Source of the DNA: Mermis nigrescens | Taxonomy: Eukaryota; Nematoda; Enoplea; Mermithida; Mermithidae | Reading direction: 5' to 3' | Assembly (NCBI GenBank): GCA_036768485.1 | Contig: JAVLUZ010000618.1 | Location: 48,501-112,500 of the forward strand | Length of the DNA: 64,000 bases | In this document: positions 12,950 through 24,298 of the stretch, one piece after another | Layout: each line of letters starts with the position of its first letter | Position numbering within the stretch: position 1 is the stretch's first letter | The notes under the pieces: model-generated | Database searches by the model: none | Seen by the model: the letters and a program-made list of their open reading frames with translations, nothing else | What the model was told of the DNA's origin: nothing | Made by a program: the position numbers and the translations under genes

Positions 12950-14676
12950 AACGTAAAATAGATGAAGAAAATACAGTATATTAGGCCAATAGGAGTGTTA
13001 GTACAAAAATATGTACTTGATGATATGTTTGAATATTACTGATTGATTATAATAGAATAAAACAAGTGGCCTACAAAAAGTGATTTATTTATTTTAAGAG
13101 ATTGTGTAACTTTATTTTGAGTTTTTATATTAATTTTGAGACATAATTCGAGAAAATTTTAGGGATGATTTTATTCACTTTTATTTTGAGAAAGCTTAAC
13201 GTTGCTGAACCAACATTTGAAAAACGGCGGCGTCATGACTAGACGTGCACATGAGGATGGAAAAATTTGAAATTTATTAGGGAAAATGATGCAGAGAGGC
13301 CAAAAATAAATGAAAATCGAATTTTTTGAAGTGCTTGAAATTTCACAAAAAACTGTACATTAACATAGTTTTCATGATATTTATGCTGTTATATCAATTT
13401 TTGAGCTTATTTCTGCCCTAGCTCAGTAGCTGACTCCCTCAAGATCAGCCATGCTGTACATCTGTAGTTGTGCGTAACTCGCATTTTTCAGAAAATTACA
13501 TGATGTCCGCTGAAGGAACTCATAGAAATGTAGGCAGGTATGTAGGATATTTGGCCACTCAGAAATATCCTTGAAAGTATGCAATTTTTATCATTGCGCC
13601 ATGACTTTAGCAAAAATTCACAAGTTTTGTTGCGGCCGCCCCTGTCCTCTAGGTGCGGCTTTGTCATGGAAAAACTCAACAGTGACATTAACAAAATTTG
13701 ATCAGATTGAAGGTCATCATGAGGAGTTGGTTTTATGTTTAGTGTAAGACCATGGTCAGTCTTAGGCGTCTTGTATTAATTCGTGCTTCAGTAAAGAACT
13801 TCAAAGAAGTTCTATAGAAGTTATAAAGAAGTTTGATAAAGAACTTTTAAGAACTTCTATAGAAGTTCTATGGAAAACTGTCAAACTTTGAAGAAGTTCT
13901 ATAGAAGTTTGATGGAGAACTTTAAACAAGTTCTATAGAAGTTTGATAAAGAACTTTGCAGAAGTTCTATAGAAGGTCAATAAATAGCTTTGATCGAACT
14001 TCTATAGAAGACTGTCAAACTTCGATAACATGCTAATAGAACTTCGATAGAATGCACATCAAAGTTTGTCTAACTTTGAGACAAAGTGCTGCAAATCTTT
14101 AATAGAACTTTGATGTTGATCAAAGTTTGGCCTAAGTACGACAAACTTTTTATTGAACTTCGATAGTGAGCAAATTGAAGTTTGGCAGATCTTTTATAGA
14201 ATTTCAACAAACATACAAGTCGAAGTTCTAAGAGACCAAAAAATGAGGTCATAGAACTTTGAGTGAGCAAATAGCAAGGGTCATTTAAATTTTAATAGGC
14301 ACATACCTAAGTACCTATAGCTCCTAATACGTGCTTCCTTGTTGAATAATTACCTTGAATTGTATTGATTTTTGGTAGCCCGATTCCGAGTCATGTGAAA
14401 CAGACTATAACTAGCAAGAAAAAATGCACCAATGGAACAAAAAAAGGTAGAATATACTTGGAACAAAGAATTATCAATGACGTAAAAGGAGGGGACTAGA
14501 AAAAGCTCCTATCTACAAATGTCACAAAATTTGCTAAAACTCAGAAATTTCTTAAACAAAGAAAAAATGAAAGTAAGTAAATCAAAGAAAAAACCTACCT
14601 GCGCCTAAAACTGCAAGATCTGCTAAAAATCAGACTTTTTCTAAGCAACGCAAAAATTGAAGTATATTCTGCGGCC
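12950..14676 (-). repeat. Long terminal inverted repeat B (right end of large element 1)
   Basis: Reverse complement of repeats A and C, including the palindromic array (about 13,785-14,262) and the terminal module. It ends AGTATATTCTGCGGCC at 14,676, followed by TGCAG. With A it brackets 5,434-12,949, so A and B are read as the two ends of one element of about 10.8 kb. Its inner ~300 bp, present in A and C, is missing. Confidence 0.78.
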
Positions 14677-14681
14677 TGCAG

Positions 14682-15401
14682 AAGAAAGCAGCATCCTGTC
14701 AAACAAAGATAAAAGATTGGGCTAGATAACTGAAGCACTCAGCAAAATCAGATATTCTGGGTCAAAAAATAGTAATTATGGTATGTTGGAAAAACGGCAA
14801 TTTTCGACGTTCTGATTGAGCACTGGTGCATACCCCTAACCTTCCATGCCCAATGGTTATCAGTTTACATGGACAGTAATAAAATCCGGGTGGTCTGGTG
14901 GGATTAAACGTTAGACGAGTACTGAATGGACACATGTATTATATAGAATTCACAGTCTTTCATTGCGGTATTGCAAATAATCATAGGATATAACTTTTTG
15001 TAATATTTATCTAGCCACAATATCAAATAATATAATGTTGCAAGTCATTAGCAAAAACGCAGATTTCAGATTTATTTTATAAGCTTTATATTAAGCATTG
15101 GACACTATACCTAGACGTAGGGGGTTTGGGGAGTATGCATCCCAAGACAAAATACCCAACAAGAAAACGCAAATACCCAGCAATATCTCCAAAATTCAAT
15201 TTTTAAATCTTTCTGCTCTTTTTAACTTTTTTTGGTAGGTACCGATAGATAGAGCTCAACAAGAAACGTTCAAAAATTGTGTTTCCTTTGCTATAGCACT
15301 ATTTTTAAGGCCAATATTCCAATTTGAAAACCCCCTCCAGAATTTTGGAACCGCCCACTGTATTGTGGACAATATGAGAGGGTTCACCTATTTTTTTCAA
15401 T
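14682..15401. other. Spacer between head-to-head repeats B and C
   Basis: About 720 bp separating the two GGCC termini. It holds an old MITE copy (15,106-15,365) and a weaker reverse-oriented MITE-like fragment at about 14,795-14,870 (TTTTCGACGTT ... GCATACCCC). Otherwise nothing recognised. Confidence 0.55.
15106..15365 (+). mobile_element. MITE of family M1, old diverged copy
   Basis: Same layout as the copy at 9,436 (start TATACCTAGACG, AAATACCC repeats, CTCCAGAATTTTGGAACCGCCCA near the end), with many substitutions and small indels. Flanks share TGGACA, the remnant of an 8-bp duplication. Confidence 0.72.
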
Positions 15402-17447
15402 GGCCGCAGAATATACTTCGATTTTTGCGTTGCTTAGAAAAGTCTGATTTTTAGCAGATCCTGCAGTTTTAGGCACAGGTACGTTTTTTCTTTGATTTAC
15501 TTACTTTCATTTTTTTCTTTGTTTAGGAAATTTCTGAGTTTTAGCAAATTTTGTGACATTTGTAGATAGGAGCTTTTTCTAGTCCCCTCCTTTTACGTCC
15601 TTGATAATTCTTTGTTCCAAGTATATTCTACCTTTTTTTGTTCCATCAGAGCATTTTTTCTTGCTAGTTATAGTCTGTTTCACATGACTCGGAATTGCGC
15701 TACCAAAAATCAATACAATTCAAGGTAATTATTCAACAAGGAAGCATGTATTAGGAGCTATAGGTACTTAGGTATGTACCTATTAAAATTTAAATGACCC
15801 TTGCTATTTGCTCACTCTAAGTTCTATGACCTCATTTTTTGTGAAATTCTATAAAAAGATCTGCCAAACTTCGATTTGCTCACTAACGAAGTTCAAACAA
15901 AAGTTTGACGTACTTAGGCCAAACTTTGATCAGCATCAAAGTTCTATTAAAGATTTGCAGCACTTTGTCTCAAAGTTAGACAAACTTCCATGTGCATTCT
16001 ATCGAAGTTCTATTAGTGTGTTATCGAAGTTTGACAGTCTTCTATAGAACTTTGATCAAAGTTATTTATCGACCTTCTATAGAACTTCTGCAAAGTTCTT
16101 TATCGAACTTCTAAAGAACTTCTTCAAAATTCTCCATCAAACTTCTATAGAACTTCTTCAAAGTTTGACAGTCTTCCATAGAACTTCTATAGAAGTTCTT
16201 CGAAGTTCTTTATCAAACTTCTTTAGAACTTCTATAGAACTTCTTCAAAGTTCTTTATCAAACTTCTATAGAACTTCTATAGAACTTCTTCAAAGTTCTT
16301 TACTGAAGCACGAATTAATACAAGACGCCTAAGACTGACCATGGTCTTTCACTAAACATAAAACCAACTCCTCATGATGACCTTCAACCTGATCAAATTT
16401 TGTTAATGTCACTGTTGAGTTTTTCCATGACAAGGCCACTCCTAGAGGACAGGGGCGGCCGCAACAAAACTTGTGAATTTTTGCTAAAGTCATGGCGCAA
16501 TGATCAAAATTGCATACTTTCAAGGATATTTCTGTGTGTCCAAATATCCTACATACCTGCCTACATTTATATGAGTTTGTTTGGCGGACATCACGTAATT
16601 TTCTGAAAAATGCGAGTTATGCACAACTACAGATGCACAGCATGGCTGATCTTGAGGGAGTCGGCTAGTGAGCTAGGGCAGAAATAAGCTCAAAAATTGA
16701 TATAACAGCATAAATTTCATGAAAACTATGTTAATGTACAGTTTTTTGTGAAATTTCAAGCACTTCAAAAAAATTCGATTTTCATTTATTTTTGACCTCT
16801 CCGCATAATTTTCCCTAATAAAGTTCCCATTTTTCCATCCTCATGTGCACGTCTAGTCATGACACCGCCGTTTTTCAAATGTTGGTTCAGAAACGTTATA
16901 CTTTCTCAAAATAAAAGTGAATAAAATCGTCCCTAAAATTTTCTCAAATTATGTCTCAATATTAATATAAAAACTCAAAATAAAGTTACACGATCTCTCA
17001 AAATAAATAAATCACTTTTTGTAGGCCACTTGTTTTATTCTATTATAATCAATCAGTAATATTCAAACATATCATCACATACATATTTTCATACTAACAC
17101 TCCTATTGGCCTAATATACTGTATTATCTTCATCTATTTTCCGTTTCCACTGTGTGAGCACCGTTTCTTTCCCAGCAATTTGGTTGACATTATAGACCAA
17201 GCCTAAATTTTTTTCCCACATTTTCGAATTCTGGTCCACATTTTTTTATATAACCAAAAAGCTCTAAAATGAAGTCTTTTTGCTTTTATTCACTTCTCCT
17301 TTACTACTATAGATTATTTTTTCAATCATCAATCATCAAAATCAATTCTAAATGGATTCGCTTGCAAAATCAGGATTTTGAAAATATATAAAAGTGCATT
17401 CTATCAGTAAATCTGAATAAACATCACAGTGAAACATGAGCATACGT
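15402..17447 (+). repeat. Long terminal inverted repeat C (left end of large element 2)
   Basis: Most complete copy: begins GGCCGCAGAATATACTTC, then the module with CCCCTCCTTTTACGTCC, the palindromic array (about 15,815-16,312) and ~1.1 kb of unique sequence, ending where the pogo-like transposon starts. Same orientation as A. Its partner at the right end is not in the window; the LTR retrotransposon at 26,948 cuts the element first. Confidence 0.8.
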
Positions 17448-18973
17448 TAGTGCTGTCCTTTAAAAAACCCACTTTCAGGTTTTTTCGGGATAACTTCTGA
17501 TGGGCACAGCCTAACATAGATTTTAAACACTTATTTTTTGTGGCTTCCTTAGCTCTATCGATTGACGTATAGCACGTTAGCACCACTCATCAACTGACAG
17601 GGTGGAATTAGCAAATGTGTGTTTTTGAAAAAAACCCATATTTTCTTAAAAAACCCATATGTCTTAAAAAAAACCCACTGTTTAAAATAGGTTTTTCCCT
17701 TCTAATAAGGTTTAGAAAACCAATTTAAGCACTCAGAAACACGTTTAAGGCTAATATGAAATTTTTTCAAGTAGTTATTTTGCCAATTTTACTACAGTAT
17801 CCTATGGAAAATTGATTTATTCTACAAATTTACTATTTTTTGAATTTTTGTCCAATAATAAGCATCTTTAAGCTATTTATATGTGATTTTAATAAGGCAT
17901 GAGTGAGTGTTTCATAAACCCCTGGATGAGCAACAATCAAGAAAGTATTAAGAAACGTTTATTCAATGCATTTTAAGAACAACATAGCAATAATGCACAA
18001 AAAAACCAATGATTTTTGTCTTTAACAGTTGTTGACTGCACAGTAGCTGGACCACATGCTGCGGATTTTTGAAGAGACTTTTTGATCAATAATTATTGCA
18101 TTTCCTGGAGCTGGCTCAGCAAAAATTGGGCCAAAAAAAATGTCTCTAGCAGGGACTGTTTTTATGGGCGCATTTGGCTTGATAACGTAGCGTCCCTCTC
18201 CACGAAAATCGAGAAATCTGAAATTTGCACTACTAACAGCTTCATTGGGACTTTTCTCAATATTTGGATCAAGCAGCCGATGTAAAATTTTCTTGGCTGA
18301 TCAAAATGGACTGTGAATAACTTTTCTGCGGCTTTTTCTTTCCAGTTAACATGATTCAGTATTTCTGCAATGCTCTTTTTTGCTTCATTCATTTCACAGA
18401 TTTCATCTGTTTCAGCATCATTGTCCGTATTCTCCTCTTCCTCTTCGTCTAAGTCTTCATCATCTATCTCAGATTCCTCATCACTGCTGCTGTCTTCTGA
18501 TGATGATTCGATTTTCTTCCTACTCAATTTCGTTTTGGCCGAACAAATTGGACATTTTGGCATTGTAGCTTGTGCAGTCAAAGCTGCAGCTGCAAGTGTT
18601 TGAACTTCAACTGCTTGATCAATATCTTCCTGTGTGATAATTGCTGCATTCATATCAACTCTGCGATGTCGCTTTCCAGCTGCTTCAACTGGTGTCTGAT
18701 TCATTCGAGCTGCAACAACATCCAGGAAGCTGCTGCTTGGCGTGCTTTCTGTGGATGTCTGACCCTCGTCCATCCAGACCCACTTGCCTTTTCTTGGATT
18801 CCCGAATTCATCAAGTGGAGCAGGTGGCTGAGGCGGCTGATCGGGAATTTTGATTGACATTTCAAGATCGTCTTGTCTTACCTCATCTTCAGACATTTCA
18901 TCCGGCCTGCCCTGATCTATCCAGTGATTGTATTTGGCCAATAAAGTTGGGTCAAAAAGCGATTGGTCGTACT

Positions 18974-19245
18974 CACACATGGGCGTGGGGGGTCTGGGGG
19001 TCTGGAGTCTGGACCCCCCCCCAGAAACCAAAAGACCCCCCCAGAAATCAAAAGACCCCCCCCCCCCAAATTCAATTTTTGAAAATTTTTTCCGTTTTTT
19101 TTCGCAATTTTTTGATGCCAATGGATAGTGCTTGATGAGAAACGTCGAAAAATGGTGATTTATCGCCATACCACCATTTTTAAGGCCATTTTTTGACCTT
19201 CAAAAAATCTTGGACCCCCCAGAATTTTCTTGCTGCCCACGTATG
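18974..19245 (+). mobile_element. MITE of family M1 inside the pogo-like transposase
   Basis: Starts CACACATGGGCGTGGGG and ends GCTGCCCACGTATG, flanked by exact 8-bp duplications GTCGTACT (18,966-18,973 and 19,246-19,253). It interrupts the transposase just after the DDE core. Confidence 0.95.
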
Positions 19246-20333
19246 GTCGTACTTATCTGGATTGAATGGAAAAATGCCAACCGACTGAAAGCCACTCTTG
19301 ATATTTTCAGCTGAGAGACCCTTGAGCCAAATTGCTGAAAGGTTGTTGACGAACTGCTTTTTTGACATTGGGCGTACTGGTATTCCCATTGACATGATCC
19401 ATGTGCTCATTTGATCAGCCCAGTATTTTTTCAGTGGCCCAAACACTGCTATATCAAGTGGCTGCAACTTCGAAGTTGTATGTGATGGCAGCTTTAAAAT
19501 GCTTATGTTCTCTAAGCATGGTTTGTTGCGAGTTTCAAGGCTCAGATGCAAGATGTGACCATCTAACAGCAAAAGAAGCGGACGATTTTTCTTTGTTCTC
19601 TGAAGCAAATTGATTAAACCACTCTTCAAATACAGCTGTTGTCATCCAGCCATTCTTGCTGAGACCGTACCATGTGCCACTGAGGGTTATTCCTTCATCT
19701 CCAGCCCATTCTGGTGGGATAGAATTAAAAACTGATGCCTTTGATGGGTAGAGAATGAGAGGCGGCATGGCTTTGCCAGCAGCATTGCATGCCGCTAAAA
19801 CAGTGATATTTTCACGCCCAGTTCCTGCTACAACATGGACAACTTTTTGCCCAATCATTGAAACGGTTTCTTTGTTATTTGGGTCCATAGGGAAACCGGA
19901 TTCATCCAAATTCCAGATGCATTCTGGCAAATTTGACAAGTTCAGTCGCTCTAATTTGTTTTCAAGCTTTTTGTAGAAATTCTTGATCAGAAATGGGTTC
20001 CTGATGTTTTGAAAGCGTCCAATGTGCATGCCTTTAGACTTTTTTTGAGATAGCTGGTTCCGTTTTAAGAAGGCTGCTAACCATTTTCTAATTGGCCGCC
20101 AAATTCTGTTTTTGATTTTGCGCTTGCTGGGTGAGATTCTTGAGTTGAAGCGTGGGTTTTGAATTTTCTTAACTTCTGCATATTCCATTGTGATACTGAG
20201 CACCTGCTTGGCAGATGGGGCAAAGCCGGCTTCAGCCATATCATTGATGACCTTTGTCATTCCAGCCTCTTGTTCTTTTGTTAAAACGCGCTCGTCTGCC
20301 TTAAAAATCATTGAAAAATAAATAAGTGGAAAT

Positions 20334-20497
20334 CACACTTGGGCATGGGGATCTGGGAGGATCTGACCCCCAAGAATCTGGTGGACCCCACCCAGAATCC
20401 GGCAGACCCCCCAGAATGCTATTTTTAGCCATTTTTTGAGCTATTTTTAGCAACTTTGCTCCAGCAGACCCCAGAATTTTGTTACTACCCATGTATG
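20334..20497 (+). mobile_element. Short MITE (164 bp) related to family M1
   Basis: Ends CACACTTGGGC and ACCCATGTATG, 8-bp duplication GTGGAAAT / GTAGAAAT (one mismatch). The interior keeps the GACCCCCCAGAAT repeats but lacks most of the T-rich half. It lies in the intron of the pogo-like transposase. Confidence 0.85.
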
Positions 20498-23072
20498 GTA
20501 GAAATCCCCTTTTTGGGTTTTTCCTGAGAAATGCTTTTACAGAGTATTTAGCTGGATTCTCCTGAAATCATTTATGATGCATTCCTCAGAAAAAATCCAA
20601 CCTTGTCAATCAGGACATATATACATACGTACATATACAATATCTTTTTAAATTTCTATTTTAATATATACATGGCATTCAGATTGGGAAAGGCGGGTTT
20701 ATTAGGATTAATTATTGCTCAATTTTTGATGAAAAATAGCTAACGAAGTTATGAAGAATTAATTTTTAACCTAAATAAGCTCTAGTTTGAAAAATTTCGA
20801 AATTGGGGCCGGGAGGTGAACCACTGTCACTGGAATATTCTGTGAACATAAGGGTGAAAACTCACCTTGAATGCTTATCTGCTTCTGACCAAGCAATTCT
20901 TACACTTTACGCCAAATTAATTGCCGCCCAATGCTAGAGGATTTTGATTCTTTTCTGTCAGTCGATTGCTTCTGAATAACCATATTAGCAGCATCAATCA
21001 ATTGCTGCTCGGAATATGTCTTCTCCTTCCTTTGATATGGCATTTGAAATATTTATTAAAATTAATAAGCTTCAAATTTCTAAAAACAAGTTAGTTTTTA
21101 ATGTTTTATCACAAAATTTCTATGAAGAATCGCGTCAAGCTACATAGTTGATGAATTCAATAGCACTCTAACAGATACCATAGTATAATGACTGATGTTT
21201 TTCTATGTAGAAAGCCTTTGATTTCATTTCAAAATTTTATTAAATGAAGATATAATAACAGCAAAAATACAAGTACAACATTTAGGATAGACTAGTTCAT
21301 AAGCATATGCATTGATTCCACAGAAACAGTGTTTTAAAAATCAAATTTAGACCATTTTCAAGTGGGTTTTTTTATGACCAAATGGGTTTTTTTAAGAAAC
21401 ATTTATATTATTGCGTTTTTTTCAAAAGTGTAAACTCAGATCAGAAAGTTTTTGTTGTTAGAATATGCAGGACACTAATCTCTTCGAAATACAGTAGTTT
21501 TCAAAAAAATTTGAAGTGGGTTTTTTTAAGATCAATGTGGGTTTTTTCAACTCCTACTTTGAGGGATTACTGTAGCCCGAGGTCATGAGCAGGGAAGGAA
21601 AAATTTTTTTCTGAATAGCCTGTCATGAGGAATAACATAAAAACATGATAAAAGGTGTTATTTGTGATTTGTATTACAGTGACATTCATGCAAAATCGAC
21701 CTCTTTTTTCTTCAAAATGACGCTATTTTTGTTAACTTTTGCAATTTTTGAAATCCCAAGATTGGCAATATCCTGAAACACAATTATTATTTTGTTGCAT
21801 TGGCCTGGGCTTGCTCAGGTTACTGGTAAAAAATTTTGCAGCTGGCACTTATATTGGGGAGCACTGGCGTGGGTTTTTTTTAAGATTCATTTTCAATGGG
21901 TTTTTTTTGAAGGACATATACAAAAGCCCAAGTAAATAAATGAACAAATAAAATAAGCAAATATAATGCACCCTACATAATGAATATTCTATGTTGTATA
22001 CCATTTTGCTTTCGACTAACTGCGCGGCCAAGAGAATAAATTGTCTGTCTAAATACTCCTTGACCGCAGGCCCATAGTCAAACTCGACGAAATTTGAAGT
22101 TGACAAACGCAGCCTCATTAACACTTCCAGGTGCTGTGGTAATACTTTGTTCCGATTCTTAGTACATATGCGATTCATAAGCGAGAATCCGCGTTTGACT
22201 TTTGCATTCTGGGCATTAAAGCAAATCACTGCAAGGAAAATAAGTAAAAAACTAAAATTAAGTACAAAAAAAATTAAAAACAAAGTATTTTTATATGCTT
22301 ATGTGTACATTGAACATATATATGTATATACAGGTACATATTTATTTATATAATATTAGTAGCTAAGCTGGAACTACGTTTTAAGAATATCTATAAATAA
22401 GGAACTTGAAAAACTGCCTAAAACTGTGTCCTTATGATAGATTTTAGCGCTTTTTATAAAAGAGTCTTTAAAATTACTGATCTTAACTTCAAAACATTTC
22501 TTTTTCTTCACTGTCTACTTTTAAAGAAGTTTACTTTGTCTTAGTACAAAAAATGAAAGTTGCCTCTAACTATGTAGGTTCATTAGGACAAAGGATAAAG
22601 CAAAATAAAAATAAGTGCGCCACTATAAAATTTTTCAAAATAGGAACCTGATACTTTTTAAAATAATTTTAATAATAAGAGAATCATAAACAAAGTATAT
22701 GTGTTTGTTATACTTTCAAACAATTTGATCTTCTACTGGACTTGATGTAAAATTTTACAAAATCTTTTTGAGCTATAACAACTTTGCTTACATATGAAGC
22801 AAAGCTTTCCAAGATTTGGGAATAAATCCAAATTATGGCAACCAATCGACACCAACTGCCTTCACTATAGTTGAACTAAAAATGTAGCTTATGATTACAT
22901 ATACGTATATGCAAAATCATGAATATTATGCTAAACTATAACACGTCTACATATTTCACACATATATACATGCTATTACAATTTCAATAAGGCGGAAAAA
23001 CCAGTCCAGTACAAATAACAGTCTTGAGAGATCACGCATGCTCACATACATACATATATACACACACACACA

Positions 23073-24250
23073 TGGTTTGCAGAAAAATCGTGCCCCACAA
23101 CTCGTGCCCACACAACTCGTGCCTCACAACTCGTGCCCAATACAACTGGTGCCCACACAACTCGTGCCCGGAAAACTCGTGTCCCACAACTTGTGCCCAG
23201 AAAACTCGTGCCCCACAACTCGTGGCCACACAACTCGTGCCCGGAAACATATGATAATGAGAAAGAACAGTTCATTCATGGTGACGTGACAGCCTTAGCT
23301 TCAAAATTTTGGTGGGGGTGAATAGGCTCCCATGAAAGTATACAGTGCTCAATTTTGGCGGGGTGGAGCACCGTATACCTTCTACACAAACTTTTTCCTC
23401 TATGGGTAGCAAAACAACGCCTGCCCCACCCCCCGCCCCGCCAGCCCCCCCCCTCCCCCACCAAGTACATGTGTGGTTACGACGCAGGCGTGAATTACAG
23501 ACGAATCTTTACCCGTCTTCGCGCGTTAAAAAATGTGTCGGAAGTGAGAATTCTGTCAATTATTGAACAGAAAGCTAGGCTGTTTGCAGCATTTGATATA
23601 GCTAGACGAGTACTGTAGTATTTATCACATTGACCATAGTGGTGGTGTGGTGATGCAGAAGGTAGGAGCAAGGAGTTTTTTAATCGGCAGCAAAATTTTC
23701 TGGGGGTCCTTGCCCATCTGAGTTCACGGTGTTTCCACCCCCCCAGACTCGCGCACCGTATACTTTGAACACAAAAATTTTGTTCTGGGGGTGGAAACCC
23801 CTTCCCCCACGCCGATGTGTGGTTTAGCCCCGTTACATGTATATATTTGTTCCACACAAATTGGCAACAAAAATTTTTATGGGGGTTTCCTTGGGGTCCA
23901 GCCAGACTGTAAATAGTCAGACACCATCACAAAATCTCTGCTGTCGATCTAGGGTAGCGAATGGTATTATTTGTGTGGGCATCAGTTGTATTCGAGCACG
24001 GGTTGTTGTGAGGCACGAGTTGGGTGGGCACAAGTTGTGTGGGCACGGAGTTGTGGGGCACAAGTTGTGTGGGCACAAGTTGTGGGGCACGAGTTTTCCG
24101 GGCACGAGTTGTGTGGGCACGAGTTGTGGGGCACGAGTTGTGTGGGCACGAGTTGTGGGGCACGAGTTGTGTGGGCACGAGTTGTGTCGGTACGAGTTGT
24201 GGCGGGCACGAGTTGTGGGGCACGAGTTGTGGGGCACAAGTTTTCCATAT
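23073..24250. mobile_element. Foldback-like element (~1.18 kb) with arrayed inverted arms
   Basis: The left arm (about 23,085-23,248) is a tandem array of a ~15-bp unit, GTGCCCCACAACTC with variants. The right arm (about 23,996-24,250) is the same unit inverted (GAGTTGTGGGGCAC), with more copies. The ~740-bp middle is GC-rich, with two direct copies of GCACCGTATAC (23,368 and 23,754) and a 49-codon run CGYDAGVNYRRIF... of unknown origin. It sits inside a CA microsatellite that is uninterrupted in gene copy 1. Several ORFs run through the arms but are translation of the array. Confidence 0.82.
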
Positions 24251-24251
24251 G

Positions 24252-24252
<1 letters not shown>

Positions 24253-24290
<38 letters not shown>

Positions 24291-24298
24291 ACACACAC
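24253..24298. repeat. CA microsatellite, right half
   Basis: ACACAC run directly right of the foldback-like element; equivalent to 7,359-7,393 in copy 1. The left half is at about 23,050-23,072. Confidence 0.9.

Larger units (their letters stand above)
18020..21044 (-). pseudogene. pogo/Tigger-like DDE transposase (broken)
   Basis: First exon about 21,044-20,862: MPYQRKEKTYSEQQL, a Psq-like helix-turn-helix start, ending at a strong donor AAG/GTGAGT. It has an in-frame TAA. The second exon begins near 20,302 (acceptor TTTTTAAG) and runs through the catalytic core: D1 in WNLDESGF, D2 in LLLLLDGH, D3 in KLQPLDIAVFGPLK, the DDE_1 pattern of Tigger/jerky-like transposases. The frame shifts near 19,590 between D1 and D2. 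A MITE at 18,974-19,245 splits the C-terminal part. Beyond it lie an acidic serine-rich tail, a CX2C motif (CPICSAK) and another apparent shift near 18,250. Not functional as it stands. Confidence 0.85.
17448..21915. mobile_element. pogo/Tigger-like DNA transposon (4.47 kb) with subterminal repeats
   Basis: Bounded by TGTCCTTTAAAAAACCC on the left and its imperfect inverse, GGGTTTTTTTTGAAGGAC, on the right. AAAAAACCCA motifs recur on the left (17,458; ~17,632; ~17,650; ~17,672) and GGGTTTTTT on the right (~21,363; 21,382; 21,516; 21,539; 21,868; 21,898). It encodes a minus-strand DDE transposase and contains two MITEs. A TA adjoins the left end, but no clean target duplication is seen and ~470 bp of host element is missing at the site. 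Confidence 0.75.

Noticed and set aside
23085..24250. Spaced short repeats that could suggest a CRISPR array
   Set aside because: Units are ~15 bp, contiguous and variable, with no unique spacers, and the two arrays are inverted to each other inside a eukaryotic transposon setting.
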